The notes under the pieces: generated by a model
Databases searched by the model: none
The model's input: the letters and a program-made list of their open reading frames with translations, nothing else
What the model was told of the DNA's origin: nothing
Shown: positions 46,533-55,811 of the stretch, one piece after another
Numbering within the stretch: position 1 is the first letter of the stretch
Layout: each line of letters opens with the position of its first letter
Assembly: GCF_000819885.1 (NCBI RefSeq)
Contig: NZ_CDBO01000013.1
Location: forward strand, 39,678-103,677
DNA length: 64,000 bases
Reading direction: 5' to 3'
Source: Aeromonas fluvialis
GTDB lineage: Bacteria > Pseudomonadota > Gammaproteobacteria > Enterobacterales > Aeromonadaceae
Made by a program: the position numbers and the translations under genes

Positions 46533-47926
46533 TCCCGGCCCTTTGGGCAAGCGCCATCTGTCTGGTGCTGGCCCTGCTCTGGTGGCGGCTGCCCCATCCC
46601 TTACTGCTGCCGGTGGTTGGCCTTGCCATTCCTGCCATCTGGTTTGCCCTGCGCTGGCCCTTCTTGATGGTGCTGGGGTTTGTCACCTTCTCCTTCTTTC
46701 GGCTGCATGAGGTGTTCCCCCAGCTCTACCCTCTCAAGATCCCGCTGCTCTTCTCGCTGGCCGCCATCGGCGCGCTGGTCTGGCACATTTTGCTGACTGG
46801 CCGGATCAAACCTTACTGGAGCCAGCCCCTGAGCTGGTTGACGGCCTTCTTTGTGATGGTCTCCATCGGTGTGCTGTTTGCCAGCAACCGGGGCGAGGCG
46901 ATCGCCACCTGGACTGGCAGCTACAGCAAGATCTATCTGATGACCCTGGCCACCGCTTGGCTGGTGCGCACCCCGGGGGATTTCGCCCTGGCGGTGCGCA
47001 CCTTCGTGGTGGCGGGCTGTCTGGTGGCGCTGGTGGCCCTCTACAACAAGGCGAGCGGAATTGGGCTGGTGGAGGGCACCCGGGTGACCATAGGGCGTGA
47101 GCTGGGCTCGGTGCTGGGGGACCCCAACGATCTGGCGCTGGTGCTGCTCTTTCCAGCTGGCTTTTCGCTAAGCTTGCTGCTCAATCAGGGCAATGGTGTG
47201 GGAGGCCGCTTGCTGGGCGGGCTCGGCTTTGCACTGACCGCCGCCGCCATTATTGCCACCCAGAGCCGGGGCGGGTTGCTTGGGATCTGTGCGGTCAGCG
47301 GCCTGTTTGCCTGGCAGCGGGTGCAGTCCAAAGCCTTGCTGATAATGGTGGGGACACTGGCCCTGGGCGTCTTGTTTGTGGCCGCCGGGATCAGTGACCG
47401 GGCCTCTGGCGGTGCGGCCGAGAGCGGGGTCGATGCCTCGGCCATGGGGCGGATCTACGCCTGGCAAGCGGCCTGGGGCATGGCGTTGGGCCATCCGCTG
47501 GTGGGGGTGGGCTTGTCCAATTTCTATTACAACTACTTCTTCTACAGCCCCCATTGGGATGGCCTCAATCACGCGGTGCATTCAACCTGGTTCGGGGTGT
47601 TGGCTGAAACCGGATTCGTCGGTCTGGCGCTGTTTATCGGCATGGTCACGGTGACCCTGCGCAGTGGCTGGCGTTGCCAGCTAACTGGCATGCCTCCTGC
47701 AGTGATCACGGCGATGCAGGGGGTGATGGCCAGCATGGTGGGGTTTGTGATTTCGGGATCCTTCCTGACCCAGGGGTTTACCTGGCCCATCTATCTGGAA
47801 CTGGCGCTGGCCGTCGCCGCCATCAAGTATGTACAACAGGCTGGTGCCCAGTTGGCGCCCGCCGCTGATGACCACCCGGCGGCAACCCGGTTGCCGGCAG
47901 TGCCACCAAAGGGAGCAAGAGGATGA
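46520..47926 (+). CDS. O-antigen ligase/polymerase family (Wzy-like) membrane protein
   Basis: A polytopic protein of about 468 residues with 10-12 helices. The Wzy/WaaL domain is recognised from LGDPNDLALVLLFPAGFSLSLLL, TQSRGGLLGICAVSGLFAW and the large periplasmic loop containing HPLVGVGLSNFYYNYFF with HAVHSTWFGVLAETGFVGL. In a Wzx/Wzy pathway it polymerises repeat units. The start is uncertain: ATG 46520 has a weak AGGA just before it, and ATG 46505 is also in frame. The gene overlaps the end of the flippase gene and ends in an ATGA overlap with the next. Confidence 0.85.
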   Translation: MARLIPALWASAICLVLALLWWRLPHPLLLPVVGLAIPAIWFALRWPFLMVLGFVTFSFFRLHEVFPQLYPLKIPLLFSLAAIGALVWHILLTGRIKPYWSQPLSWLTAFFVMVSIGVLFASNRGEAIATWTGSYSKIYLMTLATAWLVRTPGDFALAVRTFVVAGCLVALVALYNKASGIGLVEGTRVTIGRELGSVLGDPNDLALVLLFPAGFSLSLLLNQGNGVGGRLLGGLGFALTAAAIIATQSRGGLLGICAVSGLFAWQRVQSKALLIMVGTLALGVLFVAAGISDRASGGAAESGVDASAMGRIYAWQAAWGMALGHPLVGVGLSNFYYNYFFYSPHWDGLNHAVHSTWFGVLAETGFVGLALFIGMVTVTLRSGWRCQLTGMPPAVITAMQGVMASMVGFVISGSFLTQGFTWPIYLELALAVAAIKYVQQAGAQLAPAADDHPAATRLPAVPPKGARG

Positions 47927-49194
47927 ACGCAACCCCTGTTTTGCTGGTTCACTACGGTGAAGACTGGATCCGCGGCAGCGAACGCTGCCTGCTGGATCTG
48001 CTGGCCCACCTCGATCGCAGCCGGTTTACGCCGCTGCTCTGGTGCAATAGCCCGACGCTGGCAGCAGAGGCGGCCACCCTCGGGGTAGAAACCATGGTCG
48101 AGCCGTTCAGCTTGCTGCTGGGATGGCAGGCACCCCGTTTTGATCTTGCGGCCCATCGGCGCCTCTCCCGTCGAGCCAGAGAGCTCATCACCGAACGGCA
48201 GATTGGGCTGGTGCACGCCAATAGCGCGGCCCCTTGTCAGTGGCTGGCGGGGGTCTGTCGGGCGTTGCAGGTACCGCTGGTGTGCCACCTCCATGCCCGT
48301 TACCAGCCCAGAGACAGATTCAGCCTGCGGGTTCATCAGGCCAACGTGCTGATTGGGGTGAGCGAGCCGGTGTTGACCGGTTGGCGCCAGGATGGCGGCG
48401 CGGCCGATCGGTTGATCCGGGTACCCAACGGGGTGGATGCCGCTCGCCTCAATTCCGGTGCTCACTGGCCGGTCGTCGGCATGCTGGGCTTGCCACCGGG
48501 GGATATGATCATCGCCACCGTCGGCTCATTGATCAAACGCAAGGGGATTGATCTATTGATCCGCTCGCTGGCTGCCCTGATGGCATCGGGGGAGGAGGCT
48601 CAGTTGCTGATCATTGGCAGCGGCCCGGAGCGGGAGGCACTGATGGCATTGGCTGTCGAGCTCGGGGTGGCCGAGCGGGTCCACTTTTTGGGCGAGCGGC
48701 CAGATAGCGCGGCTATCTTGCGGGGCGGGGTGGATCTGCTGGTCTCCGGAGCCCGTGAGGAGGTGTTTGGTCTGACGTTGGCGGAGGCGGGCATGTTGGG
48801 GCTCCCGGTCAGTGCCTATCGGGTGGGCGGTATCCCCGAAGTGGTGGAGGAGGGGGTGACCGGCTTGCTGGCAGCCCCGGGGGATTGGGCCGAGATGGCT
48901 GATCACTGGCGGCAATTGAGCAATCCGCAGCGCCGATGTGCGATGGGGCGGGCAGCTCAGTTGCGTGCCGCACAGTTGTTCACGGTGGCGCGCTACGTTG
49001 ACGGGGTCACGGCGGTGTGGGACGCCGCGCGGGCTGGTCGTTGGCACGCCACGGCCCCCACTCCCTACCTCACACTCATTCATTGGGCGGGACAGCGACT
49101 CCTTGCCAGAGGGCGCAATAGGCTGGCGAGTGGGCTGATGAAAATGGTGCAAAAAGTGCAAGCGGGGTTGGGTCGCCGCAAGGTGCCAGAGTAA
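47923..49194 (+). CDS. Glycosyltransferase family 4 protein
   Basis: A 423-residue GT-B transferase. The acceptor half (LLVHYGEDWIRGSERCLLDLLAHL) precedes VGVSEPVLTGW and the donor half, with VGSLIKRKGIDLLIRSLAAL, HFLGERPDSAAIL and EEVFGLTLAEAGMLGLPVSAY, the GT4 EX7E site. Translation is coupled to the polymerase gene through ATGA. The C-terminal 40 residues are basic and may contact the membrane. The donor sugar is unknown. Confidence 0.86.
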   Translation: MNATPVLLVHYGEDWIRGSERCLLDLLAHLDRSRFTPLLWCNSPTLAAEAATLGVETMVEPFSLLLGWQAPRFDLAAHRRLSRRARELITERQIGLVHANSAAPCQWLAGVCRALQVPLVCHLHARYQPRDRFSLRVHQANVLIGVSEPVLTGWRQDGGAADRLIRVPNGVDAARLNSGAHWPVVGMLGLPPGDMIIATVGSLIKRKGIDLLIRSLAALMASGEEAQLLIIGSGPEREALMALAVELGVAERVHFLGERPDSAAILRGGVDLLVSGAREEVFGLTLAEAGMLGLPVSAYRVGGIPEVVEEGVTGLLAAPGDWAEMADHWRQLSNPQRRCAMGRAAQLRAAQLFTVARYVDGVTAVWDAARAGRWHATAPTPYLTLIHWAGQRLLARGRNRLASGLMKMVQKVQAGLGRRKVPE

Positions 49195-49206
49195 GGGAGC
49201 AGCAAA

Positions 49207-50352
49207 ATGAGCATGCAAACTGAGCCGGTGTTCGGAAAGGTCATCGTCGTGGATCCCATCCCGTTTCGCGGGGGCTCCAAGGTTGCAACCGAAGTGCTGC
49301 TTGATGAGTTGGCCAAGCGGATGCCCGAGCTCACATGCCATGTGTTGACCCAGGATCCCGACTCCTGGCCCCGTTGTCAGCATCACCCCCTTTGGCTGCC
49401 CCGGATATTGAAAGGGCGGGAGTCCGGTATCGGCTATCTGCTCAAACAGGGGTGGCAGACCCTGCTCATCCTCTGGTTGGTGTGGCGTCTTGGGGAGGTG
49501 AAGTGTCTGGTGGCGGCGTCCGGGCCGGGGGTGGATCTCTGCTGTTACTGGGCGGCCCGCTGGTTGCGGTGTCGGGTGGTTCAGCTGATCCATGGCCCTG
49601 TGGGGTGCTCCGGGCTCTCAGCCCGAGCCCTGCAACGGGCGAGTTTTGTATTTTATCTCGAATCGACGCGCAGCTCATTGGCGGCGTTGCTTGCCCGGCT
49701 TGGCAAGACCGAGTTCCCGTCACACTGGCAGCCATTTATCAACGGCTTGAGCGAGCGGAATTGGCCTACTGCGACCCAGGGGGGGCCCCGCATTTTGTGG
49801 GCGGCCTCCTTGCTGCGCTGGAAGGGGCTGGAGACCATGCTGGCCGCCCATCAACGGATTGCTGACGTTCGCCCCGAGCTAATGGTCTGCTATCTGCAAC
49901 CCAAGGGCACGCTGCAGCCCTGTAGCCAGCCCCAGCCACAGCTGCCAGACACGCACTGGTATGCCAACCCGCAAAACCTTGACGCGATCCGATCTCAATG
50001 CGGCATTTTTGTCTCCACCAGTCATCAGGAACCCTTTGGCCTCTCCATTCTGGAGGCCATGGCGGCGGGATTATGCGTGGTGATCCCGGCCGATGGCGCC
50101 TGGTGGGATAGGCACCTTACCGATGAGCTGAATTGCCGCAAATATCAGCCAAACGATCCCGGCGATCTGGCGCGGGTGCTGGCCAGCCTCAATGTCATGC
50201 CCGATGTGGTCAAGCGACTTGGCCATCATGCCCGTCTGCATGCCATGGCTCATTACCACGCGGCGAAGACCTACCAAAGCACACTGGAGCCGTGGGAAGG
50301 GCTGTTGCGACGGGATGCGCTGAGCCGTGAGTGGTTAGCAAATGCCCCGTAA
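49207..50352 (+). CDS. Glycosyltransferase (GT-B)
   Basis: A 381-residue GT-B protein. FGKVIVVDPIPFRGGSKVATEVLLDEL forms the acceptor-domain start, and ILWAASLLRWKGLETMLAAHQRI with TSHQEPFGLSILEAMAAGLCVV forms the donor site. GGGAG precedes the ATG, 13 bases after the previous gene. The stop codon lies inside the 50-bp IS-type hairpin repeat (50342-50391), so the original C-terminus may have been altered by an insertion. It is the last gene of the operon. Confidence 0.83.
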   Translation: MSMQTEPVFGKVIVVDPIPFRGGSKVATEVLLDELAKRMPELTCHVLTQDPDSWPRCQHHPLWLPRILKGRESGIGYLLKQGWQTLLILWLVWRLGEVKCLVAASGPGVDLCCYWAARWLRCRVVQLIHGPVGCSGLSARALQRASFVFYLESTRSSLAALLARLGKTEFPSHWQPFINGLSERNWPTATQGGPRILWAASLLRWKGLETMLAAHQRIADVRPELMVCYLQPKGTLQPCSQPQPQLPDTHWYANPQNLDAIRSQCGIFVSTSHQEPFGLSILEAMAAGLCVVIPADGAWWDRHLTDELNCRKYQPNDPGDLARVLASLNVMPDVVKRLGHHARLHAMAHYHAAKTYQSTLEPWEGLLRRDALSREWLANAP

Positions 50353-50391
50353 ACCCTCGCCCAATCGGGCTGGGATATAAGGGGAGCTAAT
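50342..50391. repeat. 50-bp hairpin repeat, copy 2 (IS200/IS605-type end)
   Basis: 48 of 50 bases match 16476-16525. The hairpin CGCCC-AATC-GGGCT has one mismatch here. It overlaps the end of the glycosyltransferase gene and precedes a TnpB relic by about 100 bases. Confidence 0.65.
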
Positions 50392-50489
50392 ATGGTGTCT
50401 TCTGGGCGCTGTTCCCAACACGTATTGTTACAATTTTGGGTTTTATTTCAGGTGTTTATGAATGTGGATCAGTCATAGATAGCGATATA

Positions 50490-50870
50490 AAGATTGCCAA
50501 CCCACGCCACCTTATCAACGCCAGTCGCAATCTGCGGCGAAAGCAAAAGGCACTGTCGCGCAAGAAAAAGGGCAGTGCCAACCGTGGCAAAGCATGGCGG
50601 CAACTGGCCGCCCTGCACGAACGGGTAGCCAATGCCCGCGCCGATTTTCAGCACAAACTCTCCCGCACGATGGTTGACGATAGCCAAGCGATCATCGTGG
50701 AGACATTGAAATCAGCGAACATGATGAAAAACCACAAACTGGCCCGCGCCATTGGTGATGCTGGCTGGCATGGTTTCATCATGAAGCTGGAGTACAAGGC
50801 ACAAGCGGCGGGGAGTAGTCACCGCCGCCTCACTCCCAGGGGAGCGCTTCAACGTAATACGATGTCATAG
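50490..50870 (+). pseudogene. TnpB (IS200/IS605 OrfB) relic
   Basis: The frame from about 50490 reads KIANPRHLINASRNLRRKQK, LSRKKKGSANRGKAWRQLA, ADFQHKLSRTMVDDSQAIIV and MKNHKLARAIGDAGWHGFIM, a close match to the middle of TnpB. The Glu of the RuvC-like site (IIVETL) is kept. The first catalytic Asp region, the zinc finger and the last Asp are missing, because similarity starts abruptly and stops after KAQAAG near 50813. It is inactive. The upstream stretch 50392-50489 and the downstream 50871-50921 have no recognisable gene; the latter could contain the remnant of the guide-RNA end. Confidence 0.82.
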
Positions 50871-50921
50871 CGAAACGCTTTCTGCGGGCCTGCCTCCACC
50901 CGCGACACGGAGCATGCAAAT

Positions 50922-50965
50922 AGACAACAAGGGCGGGAAGTGTGACTCCCCGCCCTTGTTGTTTC
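50922..50965 (-). terminator. Terminator of asd
   Basis: A 13-bp perfect stem CAACAAGGGCGGG / CCCGCCCTTGTTG with an 11-base loop, just beyond the asd stop codon. The T run is weak on either strand. Confidence 0.8.
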
Positions 50966-50980
50966 TGCTTCTCTGGCGAA

Positions 50981-52093
50981 TTAGCGCGCCAGCAGGATCC
51001 GCAGCATGCGGCGCAGGGGCTCGGCGGCGCCCCACAGCAGCTGATCACCCACGGTAAAGGCGGCCAGATACTCAGGGCCCATGTTGAGCTTGCGTAGGCG
51101 ACCTACCGGAATGCTGAGGGTGCCGGTGACGGCAGCTGGGGTCAGCTCGCGGGCGGTGATGTCGCGATCGTTGGGGATCACCTTCACCCAGTCGTTGTGG
51201 GCAGCCAGCAGGGATTCGATCTCCGCCAGCGGCACATCTTTTTTCAGCTTGATAGTGAAGGCCTGGCTGTGGCAGCGCAGGGCGCCGATCCGCACGCAGA
51301 GACCATCCACCGGAATGACGGCATTCTCGATACCCAAAATCTTGTTGGTCTCGGCCTGACCCTTCCACTCTTCGCGGCTCTGGCCGTTGTCGAGCTTGGT
51401 GTCGATCCAGGGGATAAGGCCACCGGCCAGCGGCACGCCGAAGTTGTCCACCGGCAGGGTGCCGGAGCGGGTCTTCTCGGTGATCTTGCGCTCGATGTCG
51501 AGGATGGCGGAGGCGGGATCTGCCAGCTCGACTGCCACTTCGTCACGCAGCATGCCCATCTGGGTCACCAGCTCACGCATATGGCGGGCGCCGCCACCGG
51601 AGGCGGCCTGATAGGTGGCCACGCTGACCCACTCCACCAGATCGGCCTTGAACAGGCCACCGAGGGCCAGCAGCATCAGGCTGACGGTGCAGTTGCCACC
51701 GACGAAGGTCTTGATGCCATCGTTCAGGGCCTGTTCGATGACATCGCCGTTGACCGGATCCAGAATGATGACGGCCTCTTTCTCCATCCGCAGGGAGGAG
51801 GCGGCGTCAATCCAGTAACCCTGCCAGCCAGCGGCTTTCAGGCGCGGATAGACATCCTTGGTGTAGTCGCCGCCTTGGGCGGTGATGATGATATCCTGCT
51901 TGGCCAGCGCGTTTATATCGAAGGCGTCTTGCAGAGTACCGGCATCGACGCCGAAATTGGGCGCGGCCTCACCGGCCTGGGAGGTGGTGAAGAATGTGGG
52001 TTGAATATGGGCGAAATCCTGCTCTTCCTGCATCCGGCTCATCAGAACCGATCCCACCATGCCACGCCAACCGACCAAACCTACTTTTTTCAT
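50981..52093 (-). CDS. asd: Aspartate-semialdehyde dehydrogenase
   Basis: A 370-residue enzyme close to the 367-residue E. coli Asd. It reduces aspartyl phosphate to aspartate semialdehyde for Lys, Met, Thr and diaminopimelate synthesis. The start has the NADP motif [15 protein letters not shown]. The catalytic Cys lies in [14 protein letters not shown] near residue 135, and the active-site His in [29 protein letters not shown] sequence ([15 protein letters not shown]) is the phosphate/substrate loop. It is monocistronic. Confidence 0.96.
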   Translation of the reverse strand: MKKVGLVGWRGMVGSVLMSRMQEEQDFAHIQPTFFTTSQAGEAAPNFGVDAGTLQDAFDINALAKQDIIITAQGGDYTKDVYPRLKAAGWQGYWIDAASSLRMEKEAVIILDPVNGDVIEQALNDGIKTFVGGNCTVSLMLLALGGLFKADLVEWVSVATYQAASGGGARHMRELVTQMGMLRDEVAVELADPASAILDIERKITEKTRSGTLPVDNFGVPLAGGLIPWIDTKLDNGQSREEWKGQAETNKILGIENAVIPVDGLCVRIGALRCHSQAFTIKLKKDVPLAEIESLLAAHNDWVKVIPNDRDITARELTPAAVTGTLSIPVGRLRKLNMGPEYLAAFTVGDQLLWGAAEPLRRMLRILLAR

Positions 52094-52344
52094 ATTGTCC
52101 TACCCTGGATTGCTGCTAAAGAAACTCGCGGTGACACCGGTAACCCCTTGTCTGGCGACGCCTGTTTACAAGCGGTTTACAGGTCATTTAAAAAATATGC
52201 ACTGCGAAAAATGCGTTTATCCACATTACGGATTGTGACGGCGGGCGCAAGTCGAATTGCGCAATATTCTGTGCCGTTTGCTGCATTAACCGGCAGCCAG
52301 TGCGCCGCTAGGGCTGGCGGGCAGGGAGAAGGTCAACATCAGAC
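52094..52344. other. Intergenic region upstream of asd
   Basis: No gene is visible. The AT-rich part around 52180-52230 probably contains the leftward asd promoter. I see no lysine-riboswitch structure, though asd in related bacteria can carry one. Confidence 0.4.
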
Positions 52345-52375
52345 GAAAAGGCCACCGGTTGTGGCGGTGGCCTGT
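52345..52375 (-). terminator. Terminator of dadA
   Basis: On the minus strand, a 9-bp stem AGGCCACCG / CGGTGGCCT is followed by TTTT, 33 bases after the dadA stop. Confidence 0.88.
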
Positions 52376-52407
52376 CAATAAAGCGGGTGGCGTCACTCGT
52401 CTCGCAT

Positions 52408-53673
52408 TTATCCGTAACGGGCGAGGGTCAGCCCCTCATCGCTGATGGCGGGTTCGCTGCCGCTGATCAGATCGCACAACAGCTGACCCGAACCGGCCGC
52501 CATGGTCCAGCCCAGGGTGCCGTGGCCGGTATTGAGCCAGAGACCGGGAATGGGGCTTGGCCCCACCAGCGGGGTACCGTCCGGCGTCATGGGACGCAGG
52601 CCGGTCCAGAACTCGGCCTTGCTGATATCGCCCCCTGCGGGGAAGAGATCGCCGACCACCATCGCCAGGGTGTCGTGGCGTCTGGGGTTGAGGGCGAGGT
52701 TGTAGCCCGACAGCTCCGCCATGCCGCCGACCCGGATCCGCTCGTCAAAACGGGTGATGGCCACCTTGTAGGTCTCGTCGAGCACGGTACTGCGCGGTGC
52801 GGCGTCGGCGTTGATCATCGGCAGGGTGAGGGAGTAGCCCTTGACCGGATAGACCGGCAGCTCCAGCCCGAGCGGGCGCAGCAGCGGCCGCAGAAAACCG
52901 GTGGCATAGCTGCCGAGCGCACAGACGATGGCATCGGCGCGATAGCGCTGCTCGCCCGCCCGCACCGCCACGGCGCGGCCGCGGGCTTGCTCAATCTCGT
53001 CGATGTCGCAGTTGAAGACGAACTTGACCCCGAGCTTCTCGGCTTCAAGGGCCAGGGCCTTGGTGAAGCGGAAGCAGTCGCCGGTCTCGTCGCCGGGCAG
53101 GCGCAGGCCGCCGACAATTTTACCGCGCACCCGCGCCAGCGCAGGCTCGGCCGCTTCGCAGCCGCTGGCATCCAGCGACTGGTAGGGGACGCCATACTCC
53201 TCCAGCACCTCGATATCGCGCTGGCTGGCATCGAGCTGGGATTGGCTGCGAAACAGCTGCAGGGTGCCGAGCTGGCGTCCTTCGTAATCGATGTTGAGCT
53301 CGTCGCGCAGCAGTTTCATGCAGTCGCGGCTGTATTCGGCCAGACGCACCATGCGCCCCTTGTTGGTGGCATAGGCGGTCGGGGTGCAGTTGGCGAGCAT
53401 TCTGAGCATCCAGCGAAGCTGGAAAGGGTCGGCGGTGGGGCGCACGGTGAAGGGGGCATGCTTTTGCAGCATCCACTTGGCGGCCTTGAGCGGGATGCCG
53501 GGGGCCGCCCAGGGGGCCGCATAACCGGGTGATATCTGCCCGGCGTTGGCATGGCTGGTTTCAAGGGCGACGCCACCTTGTCGCTCCAGCAGGGTCACCT
53601 TGTGACCTGCTTTGGCCAGATACCAGGCGCTGGTTACCCCTATCACGCCGCCACCGAGAACCACTATATCCAT
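52408..53673 (-). CDS. dadA: D-amino acid dehydrogenase
   Basis: A 421-residue FAD enzyme of the DadA family, which oxidises D-amino acids (mainly D-alanine) at the inner membrane and feeds electrons to the respiratory chain. It opens with the dinucleotide motif [21 protein letters not shown]. The C-terminus has [19 protein letters not shown] and [19 protein letters not shown], the FAD-binding end. The ATG at 53673 is chosen for its AAGGA and for the conserved motif at once; a longer ORF start at 53739 is unlikely. The alanine racemase gene dadX is not adjacent. Confidence 0.93.
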   Translation of the reverse strand: MDIVVLGGGVIGVTSAWYLAKAGHKVTLLERQGGVALETSHANAGQISPGYAAPWAAPGIPLKAAKWMLQKHAPFTVRPTADPFQLRWMLRMLANCTPTAYATNKGRMVRLAEYSRDCMKLLRDELNIDYEGRQLGTLQLFRSQSQLDASQRDIEVLEEYGVPYQSLDASGCEAAEPALARVRGKIVGGLRLPGDETGDCFRFTKALALEAEKLGVKFVFNCDIDEIEQARGRAVAVRAGEQRYRADAIVCALGSYATGFLRPLLRPLGLELPVYPVKGYSLTLPMINADAAPRSTVLDETYKVAITRFDERIRVGGMAELSGYNLALNPRRHDTLAMVVGDLFPAGGDISKAEFWTGLRPMTPDGTPLVGPSPIPGLWLNTGHGTLGWTMAAGSGQLLCDLISGSEPAISDEGLTLARYG

Positions 53674-53872
53674 ATCGTCTTTCCTTGACTGATCTCCTGA
53701 TGTGGCCACCACCATAATCAGCCGCCATATGATATTCAACCGCTCTGCGCAGGATTGGGATCTCCGTCTGCTTGCCGGTCACAGGCTGGTGTTTGGTGCG
53801 ATGACGCGCCTGATTGCCAGCGTAAATCGCTGCGCTGTTGTCAGAGGGCATGTGTCAGGAGGAATGGCCCAC

Positions 53873-55393
53873 TTACAGCTGTTCAAGATGGATAAGATAG
53901 TGCTCTGCTGTCGCCAGAATGGCCTGCTGCTGCGCTGCGGCTTGGCCATCCCAGTTGGCATAGGGGAGGGCGAGGCGGGGATTGCCGCCCAGTTTGTCCC
54001 GATTTCGCCAGAGAAAGTGCCAGTAGAGGCTGTTGAAGGGGCAACTTCCGTCGCCGTGGCGGGCTTTGACCTGATAGTGGCACCCCTTGCAGTAGTGGCC
54101 CATCCGCTCGAGATAAGCGCCGCTGCTGGCGTAGGGCTTGCTGCCCATCAGGCCGCCATCGGCAAACTGGCTCATGCCGCGGGTGTTGGGCAGCTCCACC
54201 CACTCGATGGCATCCACATAGATGCCGAGATACCACTGATCCACCTCGTCAGGCTCGAGCCCTGCCAGCAGGGCAAAGTTGCCGGTCACCATCAGCCGCT
54301 GGATATGGTGGGCGTAACCGTGCGCAAGAGACTGGCCAATGGCGTGGCGCACGCAGGCCATTTTTGTGTCGCCACTCCAGAAAAAGTCGGGCAGCGGCCG
54401 GTGGGCCCCGAGAAAATTGGTGCTCTTGTATTCGGGCATCTTTTCCCAGTAGAGGGCGCGGACAAACTCGCGCCAGCCGAGGATCTGGCGAATAAAGCCC
54501 TCCACCTGCGCCAACGTGATGGTGCCCTGATTGGCCTGCCAGTGGGATTCGGCGGCCCGAATCACCTCAAGCGGATGAAGCATCTTGCTGTTGAGGGAAA
54601 ACGACAAACGGCTGTGAAACAGGCTCCAGCCCCGCTCGCTCAGGGCATCCTGATAGCGGCCAAAGTGAGGCAGGCAGTGGGTGAGAAAATGGGCTAGCAG
54701 ATCGCGACTCTGGCGCCGGGTGATAGGCCACGGCAGTCTGCTGGCATCTGCCTCGCCGATGGTGCTGACCCCGTGGCGGGTCAGCATGGCATCAATATCG
54801 CTCACCTCGTTGGCAAAGGTGAGGGGTTCCGGGATCGGCTGACGCTCCGGCAGCTTGGCGCGGTTCTCGTCATCAAAATTCCAGCGCCCGCCAAGGGGGT
54901 GGCCGCGCTCATCGAGCAGCACCCTGTATTGCTTGCGCAGGGCGCGGTAGAAGAACTCCATCCGGCTGTGGGGGTAGCGCTGCCAGCCATCGCGGGGGGT
55001 GAGAAAATGTTCGCTCTCCACCTCGGTAGCAGGGATGGCAAGGTCCGCCGCCCAGCTTTTCAACTGGCTGGCGAGGCGCCACTCGTCCGGGCTCTGCCAG
55101 GCAACGCTGTCGGCCTGATGTACTTCGAGTTGAGCCTCCAGCAAGCCGGGCAAATCGGGCCAGCGGGCGCTCTCATCAAGGGTCAGGTAACAGACGCGGT
55201 GGCCCGCTTGAGTGAGGGCTGCCGCGAAGGCGCGCATGGCGGCAAAGAAGGCCAGCACCTTCTGACGATGGTGGTGGCAGTAGTCGGTCTCCTGACGTAG
55301 CTCTGCCATCAGATAGCAGATCGCCGGATCCGGGGTGCGAAACCAGCTGTGAGCGGCATTCAGCTGATCGCCAAGCACAAGACGCAGCTCCAT
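53873..55393 (-). CDS. Cryptochrome/photolyase-related protein, FeS-BCP (6-4) photolyase type
   Basis: A 506-residue DPRP-family flavoprotein. The N-terminal antenna domain starts LRLVLGDQLNAAHSWF. The C-terminal catalytic part has GWREFVRALYWEKMPEY, HIQRLMVTGNFALLAGLEP and NTRGMSQFADGG. Cys residues in MACVRHA, YCKGCHYQV and GSCPFNSLYW match the four ligands of the [4Fe-4S] cluster of prokaryotic (6-4) photolyases. It probably repairs (6-4) photoproducts with light. The ATG at 55393 shares one base with the stop of the DUF2256 gene (TGATG), so translation is coupled. Confidence 0.9.
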   Translation of the reverse strand: MELRLVLGDQLNAAHSWFRTPDPAICYLMAELRQETDYCHHHRQKVLAFFAAMRAFAAALTQAGHRVCYLTLDESARWPDLPGLLEAQLEVHQADSVAWQSPDEWRLASQLKSWAADLAIPATEVESEHFLTPRDGWQRYPHSRMEFFYRALRKQYRVLLDERGHPLGGRWNFDDENRAKLPERQPIPEPLTFANEVSDIDAMLTRHGVSTIGEADASRLPWPITRRQSRDLLAHFLTHCLPHFGRYQDALSERGWSLFHSRLSFSLNSKMLHPLEVIRAAESHWQANQGTITLAQVEGFIRQILGWREFVRALYWEKMPEYKSTNFLGAHRPLPDFFWSGDTKMACVRHAIGQSLAHGYAHHIQRLMVTGNFALLAGLEPDEVDQWYLGIYVDAIEWVELPNTRGMSQFADGGLMGSKPYASSGAYLERMGHYCKGCHYQVKARHGDGSCPFNSLYWHFLWRNRDKLGGNPRLALPYANWDGQAAAQQQAILATAEHYLIHLEQL

Positions 55394-55557
55394 CACACTG
55401 GCTCCCCGTTATGTTGGCAACTGCTGTGACGTGCGTGACGACAGCGCTCGCTGCAGTAGCGAACGGCCTCCCAGCTGCGTGCCCACTTGCGCCGCCAGCT
55501 GAAGGGGCGCTGGCAGTTGGGGCAGACCTTCTCGGGCAGATGAAGTTTGCGATGCAT
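55393..55557 (-). CDS. DUF2256 small zinc-ribbon protein
   Basis: A 54-residue Cys-rich protein starting [20 protein letters not shown] and continuing [19 protein letters not shown]. The CPNC and YCSERC pairs form a zinc ribbon and [12 protein letters not shown] is the DUF2256 signature. The family is often next to photolyase/cryptochrome genes, as here, but its role is not known. It starts at the ATG whose complement is 55555-55557 and its TGA overlaps the photolyase ATG. Confidence 0.9.
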   Translation of the reverse strand: MHRKLHLPEKVCPNCQRPFSWRRKWARSWEAVRYCSERCRHARHSSCQHNGEPV

Positions 55558-55670
55558 GATGGCTTCCGGCCTTGGCTAAGGGGGGATGTGGCGTGTGGGT
55601 AGGGAGAATAACGAACCGGGGGAGCGGGCGGATCAACTTCACTGCCGGCTTGCCGCGCAGATGCGCACTT

Positions 55671-55686
55671 TGTGAGCGGGCGCACA
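55671..55686 (+). promoter_or_regulatory. CRP-binding site of the tna operon
   Basis: TGTGAGCGGGCGCACA matches the CRP consensus TGTGA-N6-TCACA at nine of ten positions. Its centre lies about 61 bases before the predicted start, the same place as in the E. coli tna operon. Confidence 0.75.
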
Positions 55687-55703
55687 GCCCGTCGGTGCAC
55701 CCC

Positions 55704-55732
55704 TTGTTTGCAAATTAACCAGCCGTTAACGT
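55704..55732 (+). promoter_or_regulatory. Predicted tna promoter
   Basis: -35 TTGTTT (55704-55709) and -10 TAACGT (55727-55732), 17-bp spacer, start near 55740. The boxes are weak, as expected for a CRP-dependent promoter. Confidence 0.55.
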
Positions 55733-55811
55733 GGCGAGGCTGCCCGTTGGCAGCATCCATCAATGGATCTTGTTGGCCACCGACTGTCTACAACCGATAT
55801 GGAGGGGAGTG

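Noticed and set aside
50403..50425. Possible IS1595 end next to the TnpB relic (GGCGCTGTTCCC shared with the complement of 29101-29116)
   Set aside because: Only about 12 bases agree and the flanks do not, so chance cannot be excluded.
52094..52344. Lysine riboswitch upstream of asd
   Set aside because: I could not find the conserved multi-helix pattern or a terminator/anti-terminator pair before the start.
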